Below, in pieces: positions 36,006 to 43,756 of a DNA stretch of 64,000 bases. This stretch comes from Azoarcus indigens. Its GTDB lineage: Bacteria > Pseudomonadota > Gammaproteobacteria > Burkholderiales > Rhodocyclaceae. Each line of letters starts with the position of its first letter. The first letter of the stretch is position 1. Under the pieces are notes generated by a model. That model worked only from the letters and a program-made list of their open reading frames with translations. It had not been told where the DNA came from and made no database searches. The position numbers and the translations under genes were made by a program. Location: assembly GCF_004361735.1 (NCBI RefSeq), contig NZ_SNVV01000013.1, positions 1-64,000 on the forward strand, in the 5' to 3' direction.

Positions 36006-36137
36006 CCAGCTGCTGGTCTTGCCTTGCGCGCCGGGTCGCGCGTCGCGCACCGGCCGTCGCCCGGCGCGGGAGGTGCCGCCGGCCGTGTCATCCGGCCCCG
36101 GCTACAATCGCCGCAGACTTTATTCAGGAGCGCTGAA

Positions 36138-37571
36138 ATGACGCTGGTACGCGACACCCTCTACATCGGCGGCCGCTGGGTCGCACCCGCCGGCGGCGGG
36201 CTGATCGACGTCATCGACCCCAGTGACGGCAGCCTCTATGCCCGCATCCCGGAAGGCTCGGTGGCGGATGCGGAGGCGGCGGTGGCCGCGGCCCGCGCCG
36301 CCTTCGACGGCTGGGCGGCGACGCCGGTGTCCGAGCGCGCGGCGGCCATCGCCCGCATCGCCGCCGGGGTGGAGGCGCGCAGCGGCGAGCTGGCGGAGGC
36401 CATCGCTCACGAGGTTGGCATGCCGCTGAAGCTCGCCGCCCGGGTGCAGGTGGGCGGCCCGCTGTGGCACTGGCGGCATTACGCCGAACTGGCGGACGGC
36501 TTCGAGTGGGAGCGGCGCGTCGGCAACTCGCTGGTGGTGCGCGAGCCGGTGGGCGTGGTCGGCGCCATCACGCCGTGGAACTTCCCGCTCAATCAGATCA
36601 CCCTCAAGGTGGCGCCGGCGCTGCTGGCCGGCTGCACCGTGGTGCTGAAGCCCTCCGAGGTGGCGCCGATCAATGCTTTCCTGCTGGCGGAGATCATCGC
36701 CGCAGCCGGCCTGCCGCCGGGCGTGTTCAACCTGGTGACCGGCTACGGGCCGGTGGTGGGCGAGGTGCTGGCCGCCGATCCGCGGGTGGACATGGTGTCC
36801 TTCACCGGCTCTACCCGCGCCGGCCGCCGCGTCGCCGAACTGGCCGCGGCCACGGTGAAGAAGGTGGCGCTGGAGCTAGGCGGCAAGTCCGCCGCGGTGG
36901 TGCTGGAGGATGCCGACCTGGGCGCGGCGGTGAAGGCCACCGTGTCCAACTGCCTGCTCAATTCCGGCCAGACCTGCTCCGCCCACACCCGGCTGCTGGT
37001 GCCGCGCGCGCGGCTGGACGAGGCGGCGGCGTTGGCTGCTGGGGCGATGGCGAAGATGACGTCCGGCCCGGCCTTCGCCGACGGCAGCCGCCTCGGCCCG
37101 CTGGTGTCGGCGGCGCAGCGCGAGCGGGTGCAGGGCTACATCCGCCGCGGTGTCGAGGAGGGCGCCCGCCTGGTCTGCGGCGGCGCCGAGCCGCCGGCGG
37201 GGCTGGAGCAGGGCTACTTCGTTGCCCCCACCGCGCTGGTGTGCGAGGACACCCGCGCCACCGTGGCACAGGAGGAAATCTTCGGCCCGGTGCTGGTGAT
37301 CCTGCCGCACGACGGCGATGACGATGCGGTGCGCATCGCCAACGATTCCGCCTACGGCCTGGGCGGCGCGGTGTGGGCCGGCAGCGATGCGCGGGCGCTG
37401 GCGGCGGCGCGGCGCATCCGCAGCGGCCAGGTGGACATCAACGGCGGCGCCTGGAATCCGCGCGCGCCTTTCGGCGGCTACCGCCAGTCGGGCCTGGGGC
37501 GGGAGAACGGCGTGTATGGGCTGGAGGAGTTCCTGGAGTACAAGGCGCTGCAGTTGCGCGATGGCGCTTGA
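36138..37571 (+). CDS. NAD-dependent aldehyde dehydrogenase family protein
   Basis: 477 residues. Substrate and cofactor motifs include [38 protein letters not shown] (general-base glutamate) and C280 in [13 protein letters not shown]. The sequence is of the general aromatic/aliphatic ALDH class and does not show the GabD or HpaE hallmarks, so the substrate is open. ATG after AGGAG, chosen over a long upstream extension lying across the divergent spacer. A transglutaminase gene follows 66 bases later but in a different functional category. Confidence 0.87.
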   Translation: MTLVRDTLYIGGRWVAPAGGGLIDVIDPSDGSLYARIPEGSVADAEAAVAAARAAFDGWAATPVSERAAAIARIAAGVEARSGELAEAIAHEVGMPLKLAARVQVGGPLWHWRHYAELADGFEWERRVGNSLVVREPVGVVGAITPWNFPLNQITLKVAPALLAGCTVVLKPSEVAPINAFLLAEIIAAAGLPPGVFNLVTGYGPVVGEVLAADPRVDMVSFTGSTRAGRRVAELAAATVKKVALELGGKSAAVVLEDADLGAAVKATVSNCLLNSGQTCSAHTRLLVPRARLDEAAALAAGAMAKMTSGPAFADGSRLGPLVSAAQRERVQGYIRRGVEEGARLVCGGAEPPAGLEQGYFVAPTALVCEDTRATVAQEEIFGPVLVILPHDGDDDAVRIANDSAYGLGGAVWAGSDARALAAARRIRSGQVDINGGAWNPRAPFGGYRQSGLGRENGVYGLEEFLEYKALQLRDGA

Positions 37572-37637
37572 GCCGGCGGCCGGCGGAGAGGAACACGGGC
37601 GGCGCGCGATGCGACGCCGGATCAAGGGGAGCGCGGC

Positions 37638-38681
37638 ATGTCGGTCTTCATCGAGGTCGAGCACATCACCACCTACCGCTACGCCAACCCGGTGGCGTTC
37701 TCGCCGCACAAGCTGATGTTCCGGCCGCGCGCCGCGCATGACCTGCGGGTGCTGCAGGCCGGGCTGGTGGTATCGCCGCCGGCGCGCCAGTACTGGATAC
37801 ACGACGTGTTCTCCAACTCGGTGGCGGTGGTGGAGCCGGTGGGGCCGGCGACCGAGCTGCGGTTGGCGGCGCGCTTCGTCATCGAGCATTTCGGCGTGCA
37901 CAACCTGGAGTTGCCGGTGGCGCCGGAGGCGCAGGATTACCCCTTCGAATATTCCTCCGACGACAAGCTGGATCTCGCCCCCTTCCTGCCGCTGCAATAC
38001 CCGGACGACGCGGCGGCGGTCAGCGCCTGGGTGCAGCCCTTCCTGCCGGCGCGCGGCGTCATCCACACCCAGGACGTGCTGCGCAACATCGCCGAAGGCA
38101 TACGCGCCGATTTCCGCTATGCCGCCCGCGACGCCATGGGCACCCAGCGCCCGGCGCAGACGCTGGCGCTGGGCAGCGGCACCTGCCGCGACTTCGCCCT
38201 GCTGATGATGGAAGCCGCCCGCGGCCTCGGCCTGGCTGCCCGCTTCGTCTCCGGCTACCTGTACGACAAGGCGCTGGACGACGGCAGCGGCGCGCCTGCT
38301 TCTCCCGCGGCTCCAGCCGCCGGCGGACTGCAGCAGGGCGCCCGCCAGCCGGAAAGCGCGGATACGGGCGCCGTCACCCGCGGCGCCGGCGCCACCCATG
38401 CCTGGCTGCACGTCTATCTGCCCGGTGCCGGCTGGGTGCCTTTCGATCCCACCAATACGCTCTATGGCGGCACCGATCTCATCCGCGTCGCCTACACCCG
38501 CACGCCGGAGCAGGCGGCGCCGGTGGCCGGCGCCTGGTTCGGTGCGGCGGACGACTACCTGGGCATGTCGGTGGACGTCGCGGTGCGGCAGCTGACGCCG
38601 GAGGCCGCCGCCGTCATCCTGGCCGCAGACCTCCAACTGCCGCTGCCAGCCGACGCCGACCCCGCATGCGAGGCGGTGTAA
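37638..38681 (+). CDS. Transglutaminase-like cysteine-protease-superfamily protein
   Basis: 347 residues. The N-terminal beta domain (VFIEVEHITTYRYANPVAFSPHKL, split here) is that of bacterial transglutaminase-like proteins. The catalytic core is intact: GSGTCRDFALLMMEAARGLG (Cys), THAWLHVYLPGAGWVPFDPTN (His and Asp). Between Cys and His is a roughly 35-residue alanine/glycine/proline-rich insert absent from typical members. Such proteins accompany DUF403/A-alpha proteins or MoxR-type loci; here it follows the MoxR region by 3 kb. Likely a cytoplasmic peptidase or transamidase, substrate unknown. Confidence 0.85.
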   Translation: MSVFIEVEHITTYRYANPVAFSPHKLMFRPRAAHDLRVLQAGLVVSPPARQYWIHDVFSNSVAVVEPVGPATELRLAARFVIEHFGVHNLELPVAPEAQDYPFEYSSDDKLDLAPFLPLQYPDDAAAVSAWVQPFLPARGVIHTQDVLRNIAEGIRADFRYAARDAMGTQRPAQTLALGSGTCRDFALLMMEAARGLGLAARFVSGYLYDKALDDGSGAPASPAAPAAGGLQQGARQPESADTGAVTRGAGATHAWLHVYLPGAGWVPFDPTNTLYGGTDLIRVAYTRTPEQAAPVAGAWFGAADDYLGMSVDVAVRQLTPEAAAVILAADLQLPLPADADPACEAV

Positions 38682-38760
38682 CGCGCGTTACGCCGGCTCC
38701 GTACCGATCGCGGTGGGAGCAGGGCGGACAATCGCCGCTTCTTACGCTGGAGCGCGCTTG

Positions 38761-40233
38761 ATGATCGATGTCGAACTCGGTGTCCGCGGCCTGCTGATCG
38801 CCGGCAGGCCGCTGCCGGGGCGCATGCTTTCCCTGCTGCTGGCGGCGCTGCTGGAAGTGCGCGGCGAGGGCGGCGCCACGCCGCAGCGGCCTTGCAGCCG
38901 GGCGGAACTGCGCGACCGCATCGGCGGCCTTGCCGAGCTGCATCGCACCCAGCTGTGGCGCGCGCTGCGCAGCCTCGCCGGCACGCCGCTGCAAGGCCTG
39001 GTTGGCCATGCGGCGGCCAGCGCCGGCCCTTACTGGCTGGACGAAGCGCTGGCGGCGCGCTGCGCCTTCCGCATCGCCGGCCAGCCGGCGAGCCCTTCCG
39101 CCCTGGCCGCGCTGCTGCGTCCGCCGCGCGTGGGCGGCGAGGCGACGAGCGCGCCGGTGACGCTGCCGCCGCTGGCCTACATCGACGCCCTCGCCCAGGC
39201 CGACCACCTGCTGGACCGTGGTGAGCTCTACCCGGCGCGCCAGCAACTCGCCCGCGCCCTGAGCCAGCTGTCGGCGGACGACGTCGCCGACCGCGCCGCC
39301 ATCGCCGTGCGCCGCGCCCGCATCTCCCGCCGCCTGGCCGACTGGGCGGCGCTGCAGGACGACCTCCGCGAACTCTCCGCCCTCGCCACCAGCCCGCGGC
39401 TGGTGCCACAGCAGCGCCGCCTGATCGAAGCGCGCATCCAGCTGCTGTCCGCCTGGCACATCTACGGCGGCCTGGGCAACGCCGCCGCCGCGCTGGCACG
39501 GCTGGACGAAGTGGAACCGGCCAGCCTGGCGGTGGACCTCGCCCTGCGCAACGACTACCTCAACCTGCGCGGCATGGTGCTGCGCGAACTGGCGCTGCGG
39601 CAGCGCGCGGCGCCGCAGGCCGCCGCCGCGGTCGCCTGCTTCGGCGAGGCCATACGCTGCGCCGCGCTGGCGGCAGCGCCCGAGCAGTTGCAGGTGACTG
39701 CCGCCAACCTCGCCAACACCCTGGGGCGGCTGTATGAAGCCGGCCTGTTCGGCGGCGAGGAGGGTGACCAACCCGCCGAGGGCGGCCCGGTGCGCGAGGC
39801 GGTGCGCTGGCTGCTGCTCAGCGACGCCATTTGCGCCCGCTGGCAGATCGCCACCCGCTCGCTGCTCAATGTTGTCTTCCTGCTGCGGCTCACTGCGGTG
39901 AATCGCCTGCCCTATGCCGAACTCGCCGCGCTGGCGGCGGAGCAGGGCATGCCGCTGGCGGCGGCCGGCTATACCGACTTCGCCGAGCAGGCCTGGCGCG
40001 GCCGGCGGGCGGTGCATTCGCAGATCCCGGTGGACCAGCGCTGCGCCTTCTTCCTGGTCTGGGCCACCCATGCGGCGCGCGAGCAGCGGCGGGTGGAATG
40101 CGCCGAGCTGTGCCGCCGCATCGCCCACGAAGTGCGCAAGCTGCGCGATGCCGCGCTGCGCCGTTCCTACGCGCAGGAGCTGGCGCAACTGCGCGCCGAA
40201 CTGGTGAGCCTGCCGGTGTTGCAACGGGCGTAA
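38761..40233 (+). CDS. Uncharacterised helical-repeat (TPR-like) protein with N-terminal winged-helix-like region
   Basis: 490 residues from MIDVELGVRG; GGAG lies nine bases upstream. Not recognised as a family. The first 100 residues alternate short helices and strands; SRAELRDRIGGLAELHRTQL resembles a winged-helix motif as in SARP/BTAD regulators. The remainder is strongly helical with paired helices of about 35 residues (LAYIDALAQADHLLDRGELY, ARQQLARALSQLSADDVADR), as in TPR solenoids. No TM or signal. It sits between transglutaminase and beta-lactamase genes, 75 bases from the latter, without clear functional link. Regulatory scaffold is a guess. Confidence 0.5.
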   Translation: MIDVELGVRGLLIAGRPLPGRMLSLLLAALLEVRGEGGATPQRPCSRAELRDRIGGLAELHRTQLWRALRSLAGTPLQGLVGHAAASAGPYWLDEALAARCAFRIAGQPASPSALAALLRPPRVGGEATSAPVTLPPLAYIDALAQADHLLDRGELYPARQQLARALSQLSADDVADRAAIAVRRARISRRLADWAALQDDLRELSALATSPRLVPQQRRLIEARIQLLSAWHIYGGLGNAAAALARLDEVEPASLAVDLALRNDYLNLRGMVLRELALRQRAAPQAAAAVACFGEAIRCAALAAAPEQLQVTAANLANTLGRLYEAGLFGGEEGDQPAEGGPVREAVRWLLLSDAICARWQIATRSLLNVVFLLRLTAVNRLPYAELAALAAEQGMPLAAAGYTDFAEQAWRGRRAVHSQIPVDQRCAFFLVWATHAAREQRRVECAELCRRIAHEVRKLRDAALRRSYAQELAQLRAELVSLPVLQRA

Positions 40234-40307
40234 CCGGGAAGAGGGCAGCGGCGCGCCTGGCCGCTGCCGATACTGGCGCTGCCTTTCAACCCTTTCCGGA
40301 GTTCGTC

Positions 40308-41141
40308 ATGAAATCTGCATTCCTTGGGCGGTACGCCAGCCGCGCTGCCGCTGTCCTGCTGTTGCTGGCGGCAAACCTCGTCCCGCCCGCCGCGGCCGCC
40401 GGCGTGGAGCGCTGGGAAGACCGGCCGGCGCTGGAACGCCACTTCCAGGCCGCCGGCGTGCGCGGCACCATCGTCGTCATGGACGAGGCCAGCGGCCGCT
40501 GGATCGCTTCCGACTCCCGCCGCGCCCATGCGCGCTACCTGCCGGCCTCCACCTTCAAGATTCCCAACACCTTGATCGCGCTGGAAACCGGTGTCGCCGC
40601 CGACGCCGCCCAGCCCTGGCGGTGGGACGGCGTGCAGCGCGAGTTTCCCGACTGGAACCGCGACCAGACGCTGGAGAGCGCCTTCAAGGTGTCCGCGGTG
40701 TGGGTCTATCAGGACATCGCCCGCAAGGTCGGCGCCGAACGCATGGCCGCCTTCGTGCGCGACTTCCGCTATGGCAACGCCGAGACCGGCCCGGTATTGG
40801 AGCGCTTCTGGCTGGATGGCGGGCTGCGCATCTCGGCGGTGGAGCAGGTGGATTTCCTGCGCCGTTTCCTCGCCGGCTCGCTGCCTTTGTCCGAACGCAG
40901 CCAGCGCCTGGGCCGCGAGCTGATGCTGCGGGAGGAAACGCCGGCCTATCGCCTGTACGCCAAGACCGGCTGGACCGGCGGCGGCCGGGATTCGCTGGGC
41001 TGGTACGTCGGCTGGGTAGAGCGCGGCACGCAGCGCAGCTACTTCGCCCTCAACATCGACATGCCCGATGGCATCGCCCAGGCGCCCTTGCGCGAGCGCC
41101 TGGTGCGAACCGTGCTGGGGGAATTGGGCTTGATGCAATAG
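40308..41141 (+). CDS. Class D (OXA-type) beta-lactamase
   Basis: 277 residues with signal peptide (AAAVLLLLAANLVPPAAA). The four class D motifs are in order and spacing: S81-TFK84 (PASTFKIPN), S129-AV (KVSAVWVYQ), Y155-GN (FRYGNAE) and K219-TG (AKTGWTGG). FPDWNRDQTL before the SxV motif is typical of OXA enzymes. It hydrolyses beta-lactams in the periplasm; spectrum cannot be read from the sequence. GGAG precedes the ATG. It is embedded in chromosomal housekeeping DNA, with no integron, transposase or attC nearby, so it appears intrinsic to the species. Confidence 0.93.
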   Translation: MKSAFLGRYASRAAAVLLLLAANLVPPAAAAGVERWEDRPALERHFQAAGVRGTIVVMDEASGRWIASDSRRAHARYLPASTFKIPNTLIALETGVAADAAQPWRWDGVQREFPDWNRDQTLESAFKVSAVWVYQDIARKVGAERMAAFVRDFRYGNAETGPVLERFWLDGGLRISAVEQVDFLRRFLAGSLPLSERSQRLGRELMLREETPAYRLYAKTGWTGGGRDSLGWYVGWVERGTQRSYFALNIDMPDGIAQAPLRERLVRTVLGELGLMQ

Positions 41142-41171
41142 GTGGCTCGCCATGCTGATGGCGATATGATT

Positions 41172-41194
41172 AGCTGCCATATAATATGGCGGCT
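41172..41194. promoter_or_regulatory. Palindromic operator overlapping a -10 box, marR autoregulation
   Basis: GCCATAT-A-ATATGGC (41176-41190) is a perfect palindrome, extended by AGC...GCT on the outside to 23 bases. It contains TATAAT (41180-41185), a consensus -10 box; the expected start of transcription falls within two or three bases of the marR ATG at 41195, so the mRNA is probably leaderless. The -35 region is poor, which fits tight repressor control. Confidence 0.6.
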
Positions 41195-41731
41195 ATGAAT
41201 GAAATCACTTCCAATCCCGCGCAAGGCCTCGAACAGAAATACCTTGCCCTGCTGGACGAAGCGAACCGCCGCCAGTTGCCGGACGTGGACGGCATCCGCC
41301 TGTGCTTCCAGCTGCTGTCGGTGGCTGCCGCGATAGACCGCGACTGCGCCGTGTTGCTGGCGCCGCACGGGCTGTCGGAAGGCCGCTTCATCCTGCTCTT
41401 CCTGCTCGACGCTGCCGAGCGGGGCCTGCCGCCCAATCTGCTCGCCGAACGCGCCGGCGTCAGCCGCGCCACGGTCACCGGCCTGGTGGATGGGCTGGAG
41501 CGGGAAGGGCTGGTGGCGCGCCGCGCCGAACTGGCCGACCGCCGCAGCCTCGCCGTCTGCCTCACCCCTGCCGGCAAGCGCCTGGCGAGGCGTTTGTTCG
41601 CCCAGCATGCGCAGTGGATCGCCGGCCTGCTGGGTGACATCGGCGCGGAGGAGCGGCGGGTGTTGTCCGACCTGCTTGCCCGCGTTGCCGCCCGTACCGG
41701 CGCGGTCGCGGCCGGGGAGGCGCAGCGATGA
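41195..41731 (+). CDS. MarR-family transcriptional repressor
   Basis: 178 residues. MarR order: DGIRLCFQLLSVAAAIDRDCA, then LLAERAGVSRATVTGLVDGLEREGLVARR (recognition helix) and the wing DRRSLAVCLTPAGKRLA. The second of two ATGs (MNEITSNP) is used because the first lies just after the -10 box. Stop overlaps the AlkD-like gene (ATGA). The operator over its own promoter indicates autorepression; ligand unknown. Confidence 0.87.
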   Translation: MNEITSNPAQGLEQKYLALLDEANRRQLPDVDGIRLCFQLLSVAAAIDRDCAVLLAPHGLSEGRFILLFLLDAAERGLPPNLLAERAGVSRATVTGLVDGLEREGLVARRAELADRRSLAVCLTPAGKRLARRLFAQHAQWIAGLLGDIGAEERRVLSDLLARVAARTGAVAAGEAQR

Positions 41732-42537
41732 GCCCGCCGAGGAGTCCGCATGCGGCGCCAGCCAGTACGCCGCCCACAGCCAGACCCCGCACCGGCGCCA
41801 ACCGGGTCGCCGCGGTGCCGCCGGAACATCTGGCTGCGCTGGAAGCCGGCACGCTGGCCAGCGCTACCCTGTCCGAGATTCTCGCGCTGGATCAGCAGCG
41901 GCTACTGCTGGCGGTCTTCCCCGGCTTGCCGGCCGATGATCTGCCCGGCAAGGAAGCGGGCATCCTCAAGCGCATGAGCGCCATCGGCACGCTGCTGCAG
42001 CGGCACGGCGGCGAGGCAGCCCTGGCGCGCTGTCTGGCGCACTCCTCGGACACCGTCCGCGGCTGGGCCTGCTTCCTGCTCGCCGCCACGCCCGGTGCCG
42101 GACTGGCCGCGCGCCTGGACGCCATCCGCCCGCTGGCGGACGACCCCCACTTCGGCGTGCGCGAATGGGCCTGGCTGGCGCTGCGCGGCCATCTCGCGGC
42201 GGAACTGGAAACCGCCCTCGCGCTGCTCACCCGGTGGACCACCGAGCCCTCCGAGCGCCTTCGCCGCTTCGCCTGCGAGGCACTGCGGCCGCGCGGCGTC
42301 TGGTGCGCCCACATCGCCCGCCTCAAGAGCGCTCCCGAACTGGCCTTGCCCATCCTGCAGGCGCTCCGCGCCGATCCGGCGGCCTATGTGCAGGATTCCG
42401 TCGGCAACTGGCTGAACGACGCCGGCAAGACCCGACCCGACTGGGTCGCCGCCCTGTGCGCAGGCTGGCTCGCGGAAGGCGACCATCCGGCGACGGCGCG
42501 CATTTGCAAGCGGGCGCTGCGGAATCTCAAGCAATAG
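41728..42537 (+). CDS. HEAT-repeat DNA alkylation repair (AlkD-like, COG4335) protein
   Basis: 269 residues. After a poorly conserved proline-rich N-terminus the protein is a helical repeat. Family blocks are DSDTVRGWACFLLA-type HSSDTVRGWACFLLAATPG, DDPHFGVREWAWLALRGHL, SERLRRFACEALRPRGVWCAHI and DPAAYVQDSVGNWLNDAGKTRP. The ALRPRGVWCAHIARLK and YVQDSVGNWLND stretches match COG4335 proteins, which resemble the AlkD 3-methyladenine glycosylase but lack shown activity in many cases. Translationally coupled to the marR gene, so its dose is set by that repressor. Start by ATGA overlap, GGGGAGG upstream. Confidence 0.78.
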   Translation: MSPPRSPHAAPASTPPTARPRTGANRVAAVPPEHLAALEAGTLASATLSEILALDQQRLLLAVFPGLPADDLPGKEAGILKRMSAIGTLLQRHGGEAALARCLAHSSDTVRGWACFLLAATPGAGLAARLDAIRPLADDPHFGVREWAWLALRGHLAAELETALALLTRWTTEPSERLRRFACEALRPRGVWCAHIARLKSAPELALPILQALRADPAAYVQDSVGNWLNDAGKTRPDWVAALCAGWLAEGDHPATARICKRALRNLKQ

Positions 42538-42618
42538 ATGCGCGCCGGCGCGGAAAAGGGGGCGCCCGGCGGGCGTCCCACTTTTCCCGGACGGGGGCAG
42601 GCGGTTTCCCAAGCGGTG

Positions 42619-42666
42619 CGCGTCAGTAATTTCTGTGTTGACAGAAATTACTGACGCGACTAGATT
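42619..42666 (+). promoter_or_regulatory. gbsR-type gene promoter with large palindromic operator
   Basis: CGCGTCAGTAATTTCTGT (42619-42636), spacer GTTG, then the exact reverse complement (42641-42658): an 18-base-arm perfect palindrome. TTGACA (42638-42643) overlaps it and TAGATT (42661-42666) follows 17 bases later, a strong sigma70 promoter. Predicted transcription starts within a base or so of the ATG at 42674, giving a leaderless transcript. The operator covers the -35 and spacer, so the encoded regulator probably represses itself. Confidence 0.75.
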
Positions 42667-42673
42667 CCAGCGC

Positions 42674-43204
42674 ATGGAACTCAAACCGATCGCTGAACGC
42701 TTCATCCTGCACTGGGGCGAGATGGGCTCCCGCTGGGGCGTCAATCGCACAGTGGCGCAGATACATGCGTTGCTCTACCTCGCCGGGCGGCCGCTGGATG
42801 CGGAGGAAATCGCCCAGACCCTGAATGTGGCGCGCTCCAATGTCAGCACCAGCCTCAAGGAGCTGCAGGCGTGGAAGCTGGTGCGCATGGTGCACCTGCT
42901 GGGCGACCGCAAGGACCACTTCGAGACCTCCACCGACGTCTGGGAGCTGTTCAAGCTCATCGTCGAGGGACGGCGGCAGCGCGAGATCGACCCGACGCTG
43001 GGCGTGCTGCGCGCCTGCCTGGACGATCCGCAACTCCCGGCGGAGGACGATGGCACCGAGCGGCGCATCCGCGAGACCCTGGAGTTCATGGAGATCCTGA
43101 CCACCTGGTCGGACGAGATGCTCAGGCTGAAGCCGGAAACGCTGATGAAAACCCTGGGTGTGGGCGCCAAGCTGAGCCGGGCGGTGAGAAAGAAGGATGC
43201 TTGA
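42674..43204 (+). CDS. GbsR/MarR-family (COG1510) transcriptional regulator
   Basis: 176 residues. LKPIAERFILHWGEMGSRWG is the family opening, followed by AQIHALLYLAGRPLDAEEIA, then LNVARSNVSTSLKELQAWKLV (recognition helix) and the wing DRKDHFETSTDVWELFK. Proteins of this group control osmolyte or envelope-related genes. The ATG at the transcription start is chosen because the promoter -10 lies only 8 bases upstream; a GTG 39 bases up would be before the promoter. Followed by a terminator and a second copy of the operator before a membrane-protein operon, its likely target. Confidence 0.88.
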   Translation: MELKPIAERFILHWGEMGSRWGVNRTVAQIHALLYLAGRPLDAEEIAQTLNVARSNVSTSLKELQAWKLVRMVHLLGDRKDHFETSTDVWELFKLIVEGRRQREIDPTLGVLRACLDDPQLPAEDDGTERRIRETLEFMEILTTWSDEMLRLKPETLMKTLGVGAKLSRAVRKKDA

Positions 43205-43208
43205 GGCG

Positions 43209-43265
43209 CAAGCGGTCCGGGCATTGGACCGCTTGCAGCAGTACGGGCGGATCGCCCGTTTTTTT
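43209..43265 (+). terminator. Tandem hairpins ending in T7, behind the gbsR-type gene
   Basis: CAAGCGGTCC/GGACCGCTTG (43209-43235, perfect, 7-base loop) is followed by ACGGGCG-GAT-CGCCCGT (43243-43259) running straight into seven T residues. A textbook intrinsic terminator, so the next operon has its own promoter. Confidence 0.88.
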
Positions 43266-43270
43266 GGCTG

Positions 43271-43298
43271 AGTTATTTCTGTTTTTACAGAAATAACT
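43271..43298 (+). promoter_or_regulatory. Second GbsR-type operator, before membrane/SDR operon
   Basis: AGTTATTTCTGT (43271-43282), TTTT, ACAGAAATAACT (43287-43298): a perfect 12-base-arm palindrome. It shares AGTNATTTCTGT-N4-ACAGAAATNACT with the operator at 42619-42658. TTTACA (43284-43289) and a weak TAGATG 16 bases later could be the promoter. The matching site two operons apart links the regulator to the following three genes. Confidence 0.72.
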
Positions 43299-43420
43299 GC
43301 ATTTATAGATGGGCGCAGCTTTTCGCAGGGCGCCCCGCGGCAAGCGCCCACAGCCCAGCGAGTGCTGTTCTCCGGTGCAGGGATATCGCGGTTTTCTTCT
43401 CGTTGATGAAGGAGTCTTCC

Positions 43421-43756
43421 ATGTCTTCGCTGCTGTTCTTCCTGTTGGTGCAAATGGCGCTGCCGCCGCTGCTGGGCTATCTGGTTCATCTCCATCTGAA
43501 GGAGGCGACCCGCGGCATCCTGCTGGATCTGTGCGGTACCGAGGCGCGTGCCGATTACTGGGTGCGCACGCTGGGCCTGCTGATGGTGCTGACGCCGCTG
43601 TGCGCGGTGCTGCTGTTCGGCGGCACGCTGAGCGCCGCCCCCTTGCAGGAGGCGCTCAGGCGGGTGGCTTCCCTGAGCGTGCTCGGCGTGCTGGCGGCGG
43701 TGGCGGTGACGACGCGCGCGGTGTGGCGGCGGCTGCCGCAGCGGGAGCTGCCGTGA
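43421..43756 (+). CDS. Small membrane protein of GbsR-linked operon
   Basis: 111 residues from an ATG six bases after AAGGAG. Hydrophobic segments are MSSLLFFLLVQMALPPLLGYLVHL, LGLLMVLTPLCAVLLFGG and ASLSVLGVLAAVAVTTRAV, hence three TM helices. I do not recognise a named family. The stop overlaps the next gene by one base (TGATG). The same order of small membrane protein, SDR-DoxX fusion and DUF2269 gene suggests one complex in the inner membrane. Confidence 0.7.
   Translation: MSSLLFFLLVQMALPPLLGYLVHLHLKEATRGILLDLCGTEARADYWVRTLGLLMVLTPLCAVLLFGGTLSAAPLQEALRRVASLSVLGVLAAVAVTTRAVWRRLPQRELP

Noticed and set aside
36876-38636. 586-codon minus-strand frame over the aldehyde dehydrogenase and transglutaminase genes
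   Set aside because: Crosses two well-supported plus-strand genes and has low-complexity shadow composition.
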